Positions 10,253-21,393 of a stretch of 64,000 bases of DNA are shown here, one piece after another; the stretch's first letter is position 1, and each line of letters starts with the position of its first letter. A model generated the notes under the pieces. The model was not told the DNA's origin and made no database searches. It worked only from the letters and a program-made list of their open reading frames with translations. The position numbers and the translations under genes are program-made. The stretch spans positions 8,054,287-8,118,286 of the forward strand of contig JBCFYV010000012.1 of NCBI GenBank assembly GCA_039000515.1. Reading direction: 5' to 3'. The DNA is from Timema cristinae. Its lineage: Eukaryota; Arthropoda; Insecta; Phasmatodea; Timematidae.

Positions 10253-10933
10253 TTAACCCTTCCTGTGTCATTAACGGAATATTACGCCAATTAAAATTTT
10301 GTCAAGTGTCATTTAGAATCATTGAGCAGATCACTGTTTAGAATGAATTCCACCACAGTAATCCTTTATCTATGATATGACCACAGACAGCTTTCGTGTC
10401 AAAAACAGAATATCACTCGGTTTTTTGTGTTACAGAATATTGTGTAGGTGGCAGCAGGTATCTGGAATGAAATATGTGACATTGTTATCATAGTGAGTAA
10501 ACAGCATGGCTACCAATAAACGATGCAAGAGTACGTATATTTTGTCAAATATAAATGACAGTGAGCTTAGTGATTTTACAACAAGGGATTAAAATTATTG
10601 TGATAATAGTGAAGATGCAAACACTTCCATAATAATGCCAAGCCTTTTTGATGTGGATAAACCCCCAATAGAATATTCTAAGCTCTTCTTTGACTGCAAA
10701 ATGTTAGTTAGACCATTGATGTGAGGAAACTAACCTATATGTTGGCAAACTGACTTTTTAATACCACATCATGATAGAAACATTAAAATTCGTGTTTTTT
10801 TTTACTTGAATTTTACATAAGTAAAGTAAAAATTATCTATCTAATAAAAATATTTTTTGTTATAATTTTAGTTGGAAAAAATTGAGCATATAAGGATAGA
10901 GCTTATTATTTCCCTCAACACTTGAAGAGTTAA
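10253..10933. mobile_element. piggyBac-derived element with TTAA target sites
   Basis: TTAA at 10253-10256 and 10930-10933 bound a 673-bp unit whose ends are inverted: CCCTTCCTGTGT on the left, against CTCTTCAAGTGT read from the right. TTAA targeting and short CCCT/CTCT-type ends are piggyBac features. Inside, 10506-10592 encodes 28 residues containing NDSELSDF, like the acidic 'SELSD' start of piggyBac transposases, and then stops. The rest of the transposase is missing, so this is an internally deleted, non-autonomous derivative. Confidence 0.7.
10506..10592 (+). pseudogene. piggyBac transposase N-terminal scrap
   Basis: ATG at 10506 opens a 28-residue frame, MATNKRCKSTYILSNIND followed by SELSDFTTRD, ending in TAA at 10590. 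The acidic SELSDF element is typical of the N-terminus of piggyBac-type transposases. The catalytic DDD core is absent. Confidence 0.55.
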
Positions 10934-11900
10934 AATTACAAATTATTTATGTGGGCGATGGTGGTGGGCAAGGAAAGGCGCCATTCCTGAAACAAAACAA
11001 CTATTTTTGTTAATTACAAAACAAAACCCTTTAAATATTTTACACTAGGTAAAAATATGTAATTTAAAATCAACCATAAAGAATTATAATGTTTTATCAC
11101 ATATCTAATTAGTCATAACATTTTCAATCAGCGGGCGAGCTTCGTTTTTTAGACCTGTGGGGCTGAAGATCAGCTATCTTCCCACCAATCAAACTGTTCA
11201 TTCTCGAATGAAAGGTGGCTTTGGCTTAACCATAATACCCTTGTTTATCAAGGTACTCTTCATAACTGGAGAAAAAAAAGAGGTCCACATGAAAATTCTG
11301 TAACATCACAATTTGCACACATACCAATTCACGTTGCCCACCAACAGGGTAGACAAGAAATTAGTTAAAAACAACTTCGTACTTATTGATCCATACTAAC
11401 TTTCTCTATGATACTCTATCCTTTTATACTCTCCTCAATTCAACAACATACACAGTCGTACATGCCCTTTAATTCTTAAAAACTTTTAATTTTTCTCATT
11501 CTCGAACATTCTACAACATTTTACCACAATTAATATGGCCCACTCTTTCCTTTTGAAATCTCAAGACAAAAGATCGTTGATGTTAAGAAATTCCATTGAT
11601 CTCTATAATATAACTGAATGGACATACACACATACATTTTCAAGGACAAAATCGTGATGCTTAAGCTTATCGTCTGCTACACTGGTTTCAATGTTATTAT
11701 ACGAAAACATGTATCTGATGAATAAAAGTGTTATTGTTTGAAAATAGGGAAGTATTATATCACACTTTCCTGAAGAAACATTTACATTAAAGGATATAGA
11801 ATTCAGTTTTACAGGTAATACTGTACAAATACGAATACAATATCTAATATATTTAAATAATTATGTAGTTATCATCAACGTTGTTTACAGTCTGCAAAGA
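10934..11900. other. Non-coding stretch with a shared repeat fragment
   Basis: No gene is seen. 11593-11680 resembles 61397-61480, with 'cattgatctctataatataa' identical in both, so it is a fragment of an unclassified interspersed repeat. Confidence 0.5.
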
Positions 11901-11934
11901 ATACACTTATATTTAAAGTTGGTTACTAGCTTTA

Positions 11935-12290
11935 ATATTGGTTTCAGAAACCATAGGCTATTGTATTGAAAGTTCGATAAATAAGGTTTCTTAAAACTTG
12001 ATTACATTTGTTTGAATGGCAAACTTTGTCTAGTTGCAATACATTCAACCTATCACTTAGGTTATAGGATTGTAGAAAGTATTATTATATTACCATTTAA
12101 AAATATATATATTGGCTCATATCTTGTATATTGCTTTCAGAAACCATACTATGTTGAAAGTTCAGGAACTATAATGAAACAAGTTAGCGAAAAACTGTAT
12201 TACATTTGTTTGGATTACATGCTTTGTGTATAAGTCTCACGTTCAAATGATAATTTAGGTTATAGGCTTATAGGAAGTACGGTATAGAAA
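11935..12290. repeat. ~190-bp direct duplication
   Basis: Phrases 'tttcagaaaccata', 'gttgaaagttc'-like, 'attacatttgtttg' and 'taggttataggnttntaggaagta' occur first at about 11942-12085 and again at about 12136-12275. It is a diverged tandem duplication of roughly 190 bp. The 73-codon frame at 12012-12233 lies across it and is not supported as a gene. Confidence 0.6.
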
Positions 12291-12695
12291 TTATAGCAAA
12301 CATCTAAAAATTCAGTATATATTAAAATTGTAGAGATTTGAATCAAAGTAATACTTAGAACTAATCCTTAATCACATAACAGGGAATACTCAATTACATA
12401 GTTTTAATATCTGACCTGAGGCTGATGACGTCGTAGCATCTAAACATGTCGTATAAATAACGTTGCAGTACTTGTAGTAGTAACCAAGAAACAGGGAAAT
12501 ACAGATATGAAAGAAATTAAACTTTTATATTTTTCAAATTTAATAACTTATTCTGTCAATTCTCAAAATACATAAATACGAAATATGCATGATCACATCA
12601 TCCCTTGATTTTAAAAACATAGTTCTAAGTATAACTTTGATTCAAATGTCTACAATTTTAATATGTACTGAATTTTTAGAGGTTTGTTATAATTT
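12286..12695. mobile_element. Inverted-repeat unit enclosing a hammerhead-like relic
   Basis: Two 75-base arms (12286-12360 and 12621-12695) are reverse complements with five mismatches and no indel. The 260-base centre holds CTGATGA ... AAACATGTC at 12420-12449, a degenerate copy of the motif at 7936. The stem II pairing and the GAAA are damaged here. The unit may be part of a decayed retroelement. Confidence 0.6.
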
Positions 12696-12699
12696 CAAG

Positions 12700-12950
12700 A
12701 CATTCATAACTATAAAGTATTATAACTTGTAATTAATATTACCAATTTATTTCAAATATCAATCAAATACTGTGCATAGATATTATATTATATTATATTA
12801 CACATTTATGTCTTTCATGTTAATTTAATACTACTTGTACAACCTAATTTCACAAAAAATTTAATTTAATTTATAACTACACATTCCTAGTTACCCACAC
12901 ACATATTGAAAATATACATTTATATTAAACTAATGTAACCTTGATACAAC
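12700..12950. other. AT-rich non-coding stretch
   Basis: Nothing supported is seen; a short (TATAT)n run lies near 12785. Confidence 0.45.
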
Positions 12951-12954
12951 ATAG

Positions 12955-13330
12955 TCAAGAAGAAGTCGTAACACTCACCAAGCCAGCCCCAGTTAACTCG
13001 TTCCGACTCGTCCACAATAAACCGAGATGCACTTCACCACAAAATCCGCGTTCAACTGAAACGAAGTTCGAGGCCCACCGCTGGCTATGTCGGGGGCTCT
13101 CCCCTCCTCTTCGCCCGTGACAACAAGAGAAGAGCGGGCGGTGCCCGCATTCAGAGAAACTTCCATGAACTATGTTTATTGTGAGTAACCAATGGCCATG
13201 GGCTTCGAGATCCTTCTCGAACCTCCCTTCTCCTTTACTCCGCGCACTGAAAACACATGATTTTCACGGTGTATATAATGGTTGGAACCCAGAGTATGGA
13301 CACACATTTCACCCTGGGCTTTCAAGGTAA
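12955..13330 (+). promoter_or_regulatory. GC-rich promoter-like segment with HSE-like array and TATA box
   Basis: 13204-13221 reads TTC-ga-GAt-cc-TTC-tc-GAA, a four-unit heat-shock-element pattern with one mismatch. TATATAA lies about 50 bases downstream at 13272-13278, and a weak splice donor GTAAAT at 13327 follows. The stretch from the HSE-like array to 'ctttactccgcgca' matches 2512-2558, so the two places hold copies of one sequence. Whether it drives a host gene or is part of a transposon is not resolved. Confidence 0.4.
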
Positions 13331-14110
13331 ATAGCCTAAACTATACAGGCTGGACGCTATTCTCTAAATTCAATTTGGCTGTAAATTTCTATATTTCAAA
13401 AATCCATTTAAATTTCTACGAATAATGTTTTATTGCAACAATCTGTTACGTCAGCCCCTAAGGCGATCTTATACTAAAAGAGTCGTTGGTCTCCATTAAT
13501 ATTGTTAGTATCTTTAATGTTTGCAATCAGTTTATATTTACCGCCTTGCGTTGTTTCAAGGTTGGGTGAATGTGGGGCCGCGAGCCGTCTAGTGCTTATA
13601 TTTACTGTAGACATCCTGATTGTCATTGAATGGATTAGGTTGTCTTACTAATGTTGGACTTTATATTATGTCAAATATATTAGGTTAATGTTGGTGCCTT
13701 CATTTAGGATAGGGACTTGGTCCCTTGACTCACTAAATCTTTCGCACCTTGAACAGGTGTTGGCTCTCTGCCCATGCTGATGGTAGACATCTTATATTAT
13801 TTGTTTTTGTGTATCAGGAGACCAATTTATTAGAGTTTTATGCTATTCTCTGATGAGGCCATTTTGGGGCCGTCTAGAGTACATGGAACCGGCTGATGTT
13901 GTTATTGTTGTAATGCCCTTCAGGCCCTGGCGGTGTCCATTGTGCCTTATAGCCCTTCAGGCTTACCTTTATTGCAATTACTCTTAAGCGCCGCTCCCTC
14001 ATTGGGTGGTACCATGTTTTTTATCAATAAATTTATAACTCTCTTGTGCTTACCTCTGTGTGTTATTTATGTGGGGATAATATAGGGGGTAGGTCACACT
14101 AAAATAAATA
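13331..14110. other. Unassigned segment, possible solo LTR
   Basis: A 650-bp stretch from TGTTACGTCAGCCCC (about 13444) to GGTCACA (about 14097) starts with TG and ends with CA. It includes an AATAAA signal near 14026. No second copy, primer-binding site or target-site duplication was found, so the LTR reading is weak. Confidence 0.2.
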
Positions 14111-14269
14111 AAATAATAATAAAATAGAATATATAAACTAACAGTTTAGTAAAACAAAATTACGACTCGTACAAGACCCACCAAAAACACAACTAACGTA
14201 TAACTATCACTGCGTATGTTCCAACATTGCCATTGAGCACTAGATAGATATGTATAGTTATTATTTCAT

Positions 14270-15180
14270 TCCACGATGGCAAAAGGCAGTTTAAATTTTG
14301 CTTTTATTCTACCTCTACTGATCGAACAGGGGATATATATAGGACGCGCATGCTCTTTAGCCTTTTTCCCTCCCTTTCAACCGTCATGCCATTTCAAGGC
14401 CATAGAAGCATGGTTGAGATTGCGTTCAGTAAGCTTACAAGCTTTGTGCGAGCTTTCGTGTGATTCGTGTAGATGACAACCTCACAGACACACTTGAAAA
14501 ATAAAAAAGCTTAAATAAAGGTCTCGCCATTTTTTGGGGGGAATTTAAAAATATTTAAGCTATTTTAATTTATTTGATAGAATAAGAATTATTTGGCTGA
14601 AAGTAGGCAAGCGTGCTTTCAATGCCTACATGGACCGACAATGTTCCGAGTTTCCTCATTCCGTTTGTTTGGGTGCGCACGCGCAGCGTGGTTTGCCCAT
14701 TCCCCCTCTTCCCTTACCGTGCGTGGTTGGCTGCGCACGGCCTCGACGCACCCGGTGCGTCAACCCACGTCCATGCACGTCGGCTGTTCATGAGCTGTTA
14801 GCTCTCTGGGTGGACGGACCTTTTACCGTTGGAGGAACTTTTCTTGGCCCGGGGAAGGATTGTTTGTATGTAAGGGGTTTTCTGGTTGACAAACTTAATT
14901 GTACATTAGCACGTGCGCGGAAACGGAAAAGAGGTTTTCAAATCGGGTTTGATTGTGTACCAGGACCAGTCGTGATTATGTTAAGTTCTCTGAATAAATG
15001 TGCAAACGACAATCTGTTGAGTGTTTTTCTCCACACAATCCCCGTAGTCTGGGCCACAGTGTCCCTTTAAACCCCGCCGGTGGCAATGGGTGCAGGTGTG
15101 GGCCGCCTCCATAAGCAATAAGAGGAATCCACGAGTGGTGTGGGCAAAACAGCCACTGCTTATTTGTCAAATATTTATTA
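14270..15180. other. GC-richer segment with overlapping open frames
   Basis: Open frames at 14276-14476 and 14593-15070 lack known motifs. CpG-containing words such as 'gcgcacgcgcagcg' are unusually dense for this window at 14670-14780, and an AATAAA lies at 14993. The largest frame (146 codons) shows no domain. It could be an untranslated or regulatory part of a retroelement. It is not called as a gene. Confidence 0.3.
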
Positions 15181-15359
15181 ACTGACTTGATAACTCATCA
15201 ATTTTGACTCTTATCTTAATAAATTTATTTTACACTCCATCAACTTATTTATCTGGACTAATTGACCAAAAGAGGTTTATATATATCAAATTTCAATTGC
15301 ATATAACAATTTAAATTTGTTCCTTATATGAATAGTTATTCTTTAAGGCTTCAACTTCT

Positions 15360-15740
15360 TGGTGTTCTTCTGGTTTGGCGCTCGTTAGGGTTATAGCTGT
15401 TAGTAATTTAAGGACATCTAAATAGCGCTCTTTCATGTGAGCAATAGTTATATGCTTTGACTCCCATCTTGTTATAGATGTTTCTTAAAGGTTTTCTTCT
15501 GGACTCGCAATTCATTTCACTTCCCAGTACCAAAATTGACCATCTCAGTGCACTACTGATGAAAAACGTGAACACTTCCTGGATGGTATCGAAAAAACTG
15601 CAACCATCATACAACTTTTAGTTGCCTCTGAAACAACAATATTGAGAATATGTGCGCAGCGTTGAACACATGAAGCGTTCGAAACAAGGCCGTAGCCAGA
15701 CATTAATTTCAGGGGCTGTTTGGTGGGCAAACCACCCAAT
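15360..15740 (-). pseudogene. Second hAT (ZMYM1/DUF4371-like) transposase scrap
   Basis: Two overlapping minus-strand frames (15739-15545 and 15614-15408) give GYGLVSNASCVQRCAHILNIVV and then FFDTIQEVFTFFISSALRWSIL. This matches the order 'GYDGxxxMxG ... HxxAHxLNLVV ... FFxxxxxxYxFFSSSxxRW' of DUF4371-type hAT proteins. A frameshift near 15600 and a deletion between the first two signature parts show decay. It is about 14 kb from the first relic and on the same strand, but it covers a different stretch, so it need not be the same insertion. Confidence 0.65.
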
Positions 15741-16318
15741 TGTCAGAGGCTAGACAAAATCCTAAATGATTAACAATTCTATAAGTTATCTGAAGTGTCT
15801 TTTTAGTGCAACATAACTGCCGAAAGCTAGGAAATATTATAAATATTAAACACCTCTAGAAGCTATCTGAAGTGCTTTACATGATAGCACAAATCCCTTA
15901 TTTGTACTTGTGCCTTAATTTTGATATTGTTTGAACCATAAATAAAACTATTATTGTACCTCACATGGTCTAATAATCGCACACTCGTTGATCCAACATA
16001 ATATGTGCTACGCACATATTGCACAAACACAGCCCCGTTACACGACCTGTTACCACTTTATCACGTTCGAAATTCCACGCACTCCTGTCTCTCTCCTTCA
16101 ACAACGTCTCAGCAATTCACGCTAAGTTCTTGAGTCTAACACTATATTTCCTTTTTCATACCAATCCCAACTTGTTATTCATTTTCTGAACACACTAACA
16201 TTAACTCATTTGCACATATCCGCTCACGCTGAAATCGTTTGCAAATAAGAGTCTAACTTTAAAATCCGACTTTCTTTATTTTCAATTCGCTTCTCTATCC
16301 CGCATGATAATTTAAAAT
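15741..16318. other. Non-coding stretch
   Basis: No gene or repeat is recognised. The sequence is C-rich on the plus strand at 16000-16200. Confidence 0.45.
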
Positions 16319-17093
16319 TACATATATTAAAAACATTAATCTCGAGCTACTGCTTAAGATGAACTTGCTTGCAAATAATATAAGAGCATTCTTTCAGACG
16401 TTAAAAATCCTAATTTTCTATTCTTCACTCTTCTCTCTCTATATATATATTAATTATATATTATACATTAGACGACATTGAAAATCTCTGTTATATTATA
16501 TTTAATATAAATATCTACGTTTTCTTGCTATATATTTCTCTTATATATATCTTTTTCTATTATTCGACAGAATGCTCTCTGATATATTATAATATAATAC
16601 TTTAGTTAATATATCCATACTCACTTTACACAGTATGAAAGGTCTTCTGGTTTTTATTGGTTTCCGGTGACAACCAACTAAGCCTGGTTTGTGGGACCCG
16701 ATATGGATGGTTTGGGGAGATGGTAGTTAAATAATACTATATTAATTATTTCTATAATCTAGTCAGATGATAAACTACTACATGAGTCACCGGTTAGATC
16801 TCCCGTGACGAGGGAGCAGGCACGATAATGGTCTCACAACCTTTCTGTCGACCCATGATCGACTCTCCGGTGGGGTGAACCACCAGATCACATTTTATAT
16901 AATCATTTTGTCAGACGTGCTATATACCACCACTTATGTACTCAGCATGGCTTCCAACACTCAACAGTCATGTGATATTCTCACATACAAACTTGCTGAT
17001 CTCGATTTTCACCAGCCAGGAAGATACATCGGTCGCACTGTGCTCGCTCGTCAACAGGATGCAAGCTATATGCGCTGTATGCCATTCTCAGCA
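16319..17093. repeat. Tandem duplication, copy 1
   Basis: This copy corresponds to 17094-17990. The last 339 bases (16755-17093) appear identical to 17652-17990 at an offset of 897. The first half is much more diverged and shortened, with many small deletions relative to copy 2. The open frame matching the downstream copy is cut at the junction, where 'ccattctcagca' runs into (TA)n. The sharp contrast between an identical half and a diverged half suggests gene conversion, local duplication or assembly error. Confidence 0.85.
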
Positions 17094-17203
17094 TATATAT
17101 AAAACACATTAAATACTCGAGCTCTGCTGTACAGAATGAACTTATCGACATTCTGGCAAATAATATAAGGAGCATTCTGTTCGAAGACGTTAGAAAATCT
17201 CTG

Positions 17204-17292
<89 letters not shown>

Positions 17293-17990
17293 CATTAGAC
17301 AGACATTAGAAAATCTCTGTATATTATTATATATATATATATATATACACAGATTTTCTAATGTCTATATATATATGCTCTATATATATATCTTTTTTCT
17401 AATGTATTCGAACAGAATGCTCTTTATATTTTATATATATAGTAAAGTCCCTACTCTACTTCTGACAAAACAACTGTATAAGGTCTCTGGTTTTATCTGG
17501 TTTCCCGGGAGCCAACCCTACTACAGCACTACCATGGCACCGTAGGGACTTACATGGTTAGGATGGACCCCGAGTGGTAAGGGTTGGAATGGATGGTTCG
17601 TGGGGAATGAGACTGGTGAGTTAGTCCAATAAGATATATTTATTAATCTATTAATCTAGTCAGATGATAAACTACTACATGAGTCACCGGTTAGATCTCC
17701 CGTGACGAGGGAGCAGGCACGATAATGGTCTCACAACCTTTCTGTCGACCCATGATCGACTCTCCGGTGGGGTGAACCACCAGATCACATTTTATATAAT
17801 CATTTTGTCAGACGTGCTATATACCACCACTTATGTACTCAGCATGGCTTCCAACACTCAACAGTCATGTGATATTCTCACATACAAACTTGCTGATCTC
17901 GATTTTCACCAGCCAGGAAGATACATCGGTCGCACTGTGCTCGCTCGTCAACAGGATGCAAGCTATATGCGCTGTATGCCATTCTCAGCA
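17094..17990. repeat. Tandem duplication, copy 2
   Basis: This is the longer copy of the pair. Its first part holds inverted arms 'gagcattctgttcgaa' (from 17170) and 'ttcgaacagaatgctc' (ending 17422) around long (CT)n and (TA)n runs, that is, a fold-back structure with a microsatellite loop. Copy 1 has the shrunken equivalent at 16384-16577. The identical 339-base core ends at 17990, and unique sequence follows. Confidence 0.85.
17206..17292. repeat. (CT)n(TA)n microsatellite
   Basis: A run of CT dinucleotides passes directly into TA dinucleotides. Further (TA)n lies at 17320-17395. Confidence 0.95.
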
Positions 17991-18059
17991 GGATGGCAAC
18001 CCAATACTCTTGACTTCCAAGGAAATTTACAAGAGTGGGTAAACCTCATGCTGGAATAA
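17844..18059 (+). CDS. Unknown 71-residue ORF at end of duplication
   Basis: ATG at 17844 opens MASNTQQSCDILTYKLADLD and the frame runs to TAA at 18059, ending in QEWVNLMLE. A longer frame with a GTG at 17772 exists, but eukaryotic initiation makes the ATG the likelier start. Composition is balanced and not AT-driven. No domain, signal peptide or membrane segment is seen. The same frame starts in copy 1 (ATG at 16947) but is broken at 17093. It could be a 3' coding exon or a transposon-borne fragment. No splice acceptor was confirmed. Confidence 0.35.
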   Translation: MASNTQQSCDILTYKLADLDFHQPGRYIGRTVLARQQDASYMRCMPFSAGWQPNTLDFQGNLQEWVNLMLE

Positions 18060-18546
18060 GCCTTAAAATAATTATGCTCTTACAATATAATTATATTTAA
18101 TTTTGCGTTATTTGGTGTACAACTACTAGTTTAACATAGGATCAAACTATGATAGTAGCTTAACTGTTCAAAAGAAAATTCTCTTCTTAACCCTCTCCAT
18201 CTACTTTATTTTTACCTTCATGACCATGTATAGCCATATTACCGCTTGTTAGATGAAACTTCTAAAAAAATCAAGGGTGATGGTCTTTGAGCTAGTGCGA
18301 TTCAATTCAAAATACTATTTTTTTTAACTTCAATAAAAAAGTACTTTTGAAAGTACTTTGGTTAAAAGCCAATACCAATGGTTGTACTATCACCTGGCCC
18401 TGTTCTGTAGTACAAAAGAACATCACCTCAAAAAACAGTCCTTATGGTCACTCTACCAATAATACCACTAAGTTTGGCCATCTTAACGTAGTTGTCTGGA
18501 AGTGGATGTTATAATTAAATAAATTCATATCTAGCAGGGCTTGATC
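18060..18546. other. Non-coding stretch
   Basis: Nothing recognisable is seen. Confidence 0.45.
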
Positions 18547-18919
18547 AGTGGCAGCTCGTGTATAGGCACTGCGGAACTGCAGCACCCCCTATTTCCACTT
18601 GATAATATCGATAATATTTAATATAATGAGTCCTTTTTTCTTTAATTCTTTCTTAGTAGTACAATATATATTCTTTAAGCTTAATGTCAATACTTCAGTA
18701 TCCATCCCTCAGTTTATGAAAAATATACAAATATCTTTGTATGGAACTGTGCGCTTCACAGTGCCAGCGACGTGGTGTATGACTGTTGTGAGCATGCGCA
18801 TATAGGAGGGGGGTGAGGAGGAAGGCAATACTGCCAGATAGAGAGCACTGTTGCTCTCGCAGTGCTGGCTAGTGATGGGCATAATCGAATGATTTTAAGA
18901 ATCGAATAATCATTAAATG

Positions 18920-18957
<38 letters not shown>

Positions 18958-19195
18958 ATTAAACACATAGTGGAGCGATGATGGATGATCGTGGGCCTCT
19001 GCTCTAGGGGTTCAAACCTAAAACCATAGATAAGGAAATGTTTCAAACCTTCCCCAAAAATACTATTCATACATGCCTTGTGAAATATGCGTTTTAAGAT
19101 TTCTAGCGAGTCCACTCTTAGGGAAAAACAATAAATTATTTATAGGCCTATTAACAAGGTTTACACAGGCCCGCGTTTTTGATGCTACGCCACTG
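18547..19195. mobile_element. Nested non-autonomous hAT-like ends
   Basis: CAGTGGCAGCTCGTG starts at 18547, and the right end reads CAGTGGCGTAGCATC in reverse (ending 19195). CAGTGGCG-type ends are typical of hAT elements. The 8-bp flanks do not match, so these may be ends of two different insertions. A third hAT-like start, TAGTGATGGGCATAATCGAA, lies at about 18870, with (TA)n(GA)n at 18918-18957. Confidence 0.5.
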
Positions 19196-19915
19196 CAAAC
19201 ACCATTATCATGTCATATTTATTTGGAATTATTCGTAGAGACCTAAATGGATCATTTATCTTGTGGTGAAGGTAATATTTTTACTTACTTATTTAAAAAA
19301 TAATTTTATAAAGTTCTACACAAGTACGGGTAAATAATAAATAACTAATCAGCTGATTCACGTGGTAAAAGATGAGCTTATTGTGATAATGAAACAACAC
19401 AACTTTTTTATTACTATCAAATCAAATTAAATACATAAGAATTAAATTAAAATAAGGAAAATATTATCCAATTTAATTGTAGATGTTAATTTTGAACATA
19501 AAGATGCTCTAAGACTAAAAATATATATTTTAAAACTTAACAATATTGGTGAGACGCGAACAAATAATAATTATGCCAAACTACGGTTTTAATAATATAC
19601 AAAATATCAGTTGAAAACTATTTGTACGGTATATAATATGTATATTTTTTGTTGTTGAATAAAATTAATAACTTTGTTACTATCGCGTATTCTCAGTTAC
19701 ACTGTAAAGTGTGATATTTTATGGACATGTTAGAACACAGAATAAAATTCAATAATTTATAACGCGAATTTTTAAACTAGCTAATTTAAAACAATTTGAT
19801 GCGCGCAGTGATAGATTATTTGGTTCAATCTGACTGGATATTTAAAAAAAAGTTCGTTAATTCTGTGTCATCTGTCTATTTGGGTTGTCAACGAATTCAA
19901 ATTAAATAGTTTGTA
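19196..19915. other. AT-rich stretch upstream of the first coding exon
   Basis: No repeat is recognised. This is where the promoter and 5' UTR of the host gene would be expected. An in-frame TAG at 19907-19909 bounds the coding frame upstream. Confidence 0.45.
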
Positions 19916-19969
19916 ATGTTTCTTCAAAAAGGAATGTACACATACTTTGGTCCAACGCAAAATATTTAC
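19916..19969 (+). CDS. Host gene coding exon 1 (start)
   Basis: In-frame ATGs at 19916 and 19934 follow a stop at 19907. The frame reads MFLQKGMYTYFGPTQNIY and ends precisely at a strong donor, TAC|GTAAGTG (donor at 19970), in phase 0. Exon 2 enters in phase 0, so the two join without a break. The ATG at 19916 is the first in the frame, while 19934 has the better context (AGGAATGT). The first exon was too short to stand out by length and was found through the donor and phase. It is inferred, but the agreement of start, stop, donor and phase is good. Confidence 0.65.
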
Positions 19970-21285
19970 GTAAGTGATAAATATAGTGTTTTTAAAAATC
20001 TGATTTAGTTAAAATCAATATTTTCATTCATCATTAAGTGTATTCCGTTATGAAAAATTATAAATGTTGCAAGGTTAGGCGAGTTAAAATAAAATTTGTG
20101 TTCATTTCAAATAAGTATAAGTATATCTTTAGTGTATTGTTACTTTATACACGAAAATAGATTTGGATTATGTTCTAAAATATGATACTAATTTGCAGTG
20201 ATAAACTCATTCATGTCTTTAACTTTTAAATGAAATATATACACTTTTGTTTCAATTTCAAACATTAATTTAGTTTGGTATTCATAAAAATAATTTTTAT
20301 TCAGAATTGAGTTGTAATCACAATATTAATATCTGTAATTTCTCTACTTTTTTTGAATGAAGCGCCATTTTCCCTCTGCATTCAGCAAACAAACAGCATA
20401 TCCTGAAAACGCATAATTTTTATTATATTTTTTCATTTACTTGAAAATATAGTAAAAATAATTGAATTTTCATAACGGTTATCTCTAGAAAATACCAAAA
20501 ATTATTGATTTAGTTACATTTTAGACAATTATCTTTATTAGTTTTAAAATATGTAGAGAGGGGGTAAGTTCATTTAAAGAAATAGCCCATTCATTCTGCA
20601 CCTGAAAGAGAGACCGTCCAACGAGAAGAAAGTTGAAACATGAACTATGCAGGTGAATTTTAAATGGCTCTGTCTGAGGTTCGTGGATTAGGTAATATAT
20701 TGGATTCAAACAAAATTTCACATGGAAAGGTAGATTACATGTGTTTTTGATTTGACGAAACTTGTTTTGTAATTTAAGTATTTTATCTGTTGTGATTTAT
20801 TTTCTTGTGTCAGTTTTGTCTAGACGTCCCACATAGAACGTAGACCTTACTGCACCCTTTCCACACAAAAACTACTATTATATTACTTTAGTCAATATTG
20901 TAAGCGGATAGAAGGTTTTTTCGTAAGATTCGTTTAACAACTACCGGGATTACTACATTACGGACTTCAGAATGGCTTAGAGGCGGGTGTAGTTTGAAAT
21001 ATAGAAAGGTGACGTGGGTGGTTTACATATTTGGTCTCAGCTGTCAGACAGGAGCGAGCAAGCTGGCTGTACAGTTATGTCAATGATTATTGCGTCATTT
21101 CATGTCATTTATTATGTATTTTCTCCAAATATTTATCTTGTTTCCCCTCCCATGACAGCTCAATTTATTATTTATTTCACATAGATAATAATTTTAATGT
21201 CTTAACTAGGCCTAATTTTGATTTGACAATATTTAATTGATACATTTGATAAATATATTTGATTACTTATGTGTTTGGTTTTCAG

Positions 21286-21393
21286 TGTGAACATGATGGA
21301 AAGAGCATGCGAAACAGTATTATGGATAAAAATATGGGATCAAGTACTTTCTCACCCTGGTCATACAACAGAGCCCGAGCAGACTTTGCCCAG
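21286..21393 (+). CDS. Host gene coding exon 2
   Basis: The exon follows the acceptor TTTGGTTTTCAG and ends CAG|GTTGGT. It is 108 bases (36 codons), phase 0 at both ends. The product carries SSTFSPWSYNRARADFAQ. The Phe-x-Pro-Trp-Ser stretch weakly recalls 'F..PWS' near the N-terminus of MEIOC proteins, which supports only a tentative identity. The donor, GTTGGT, is non-optimal. Confidence 0.8.

Noticed and set aside
13444..14097. Solo LTR as a firm call
   Set aside because: TG...CA ends and a poly-A signal are suggestive, but no flanking duplication or second copy is visible.
16981..17295. 104-codon minus-strand open frame
   Set aside because: Its N-terminal third is (TA)n and (CT)n translation; the rest is antisense to the duplicated ORF.
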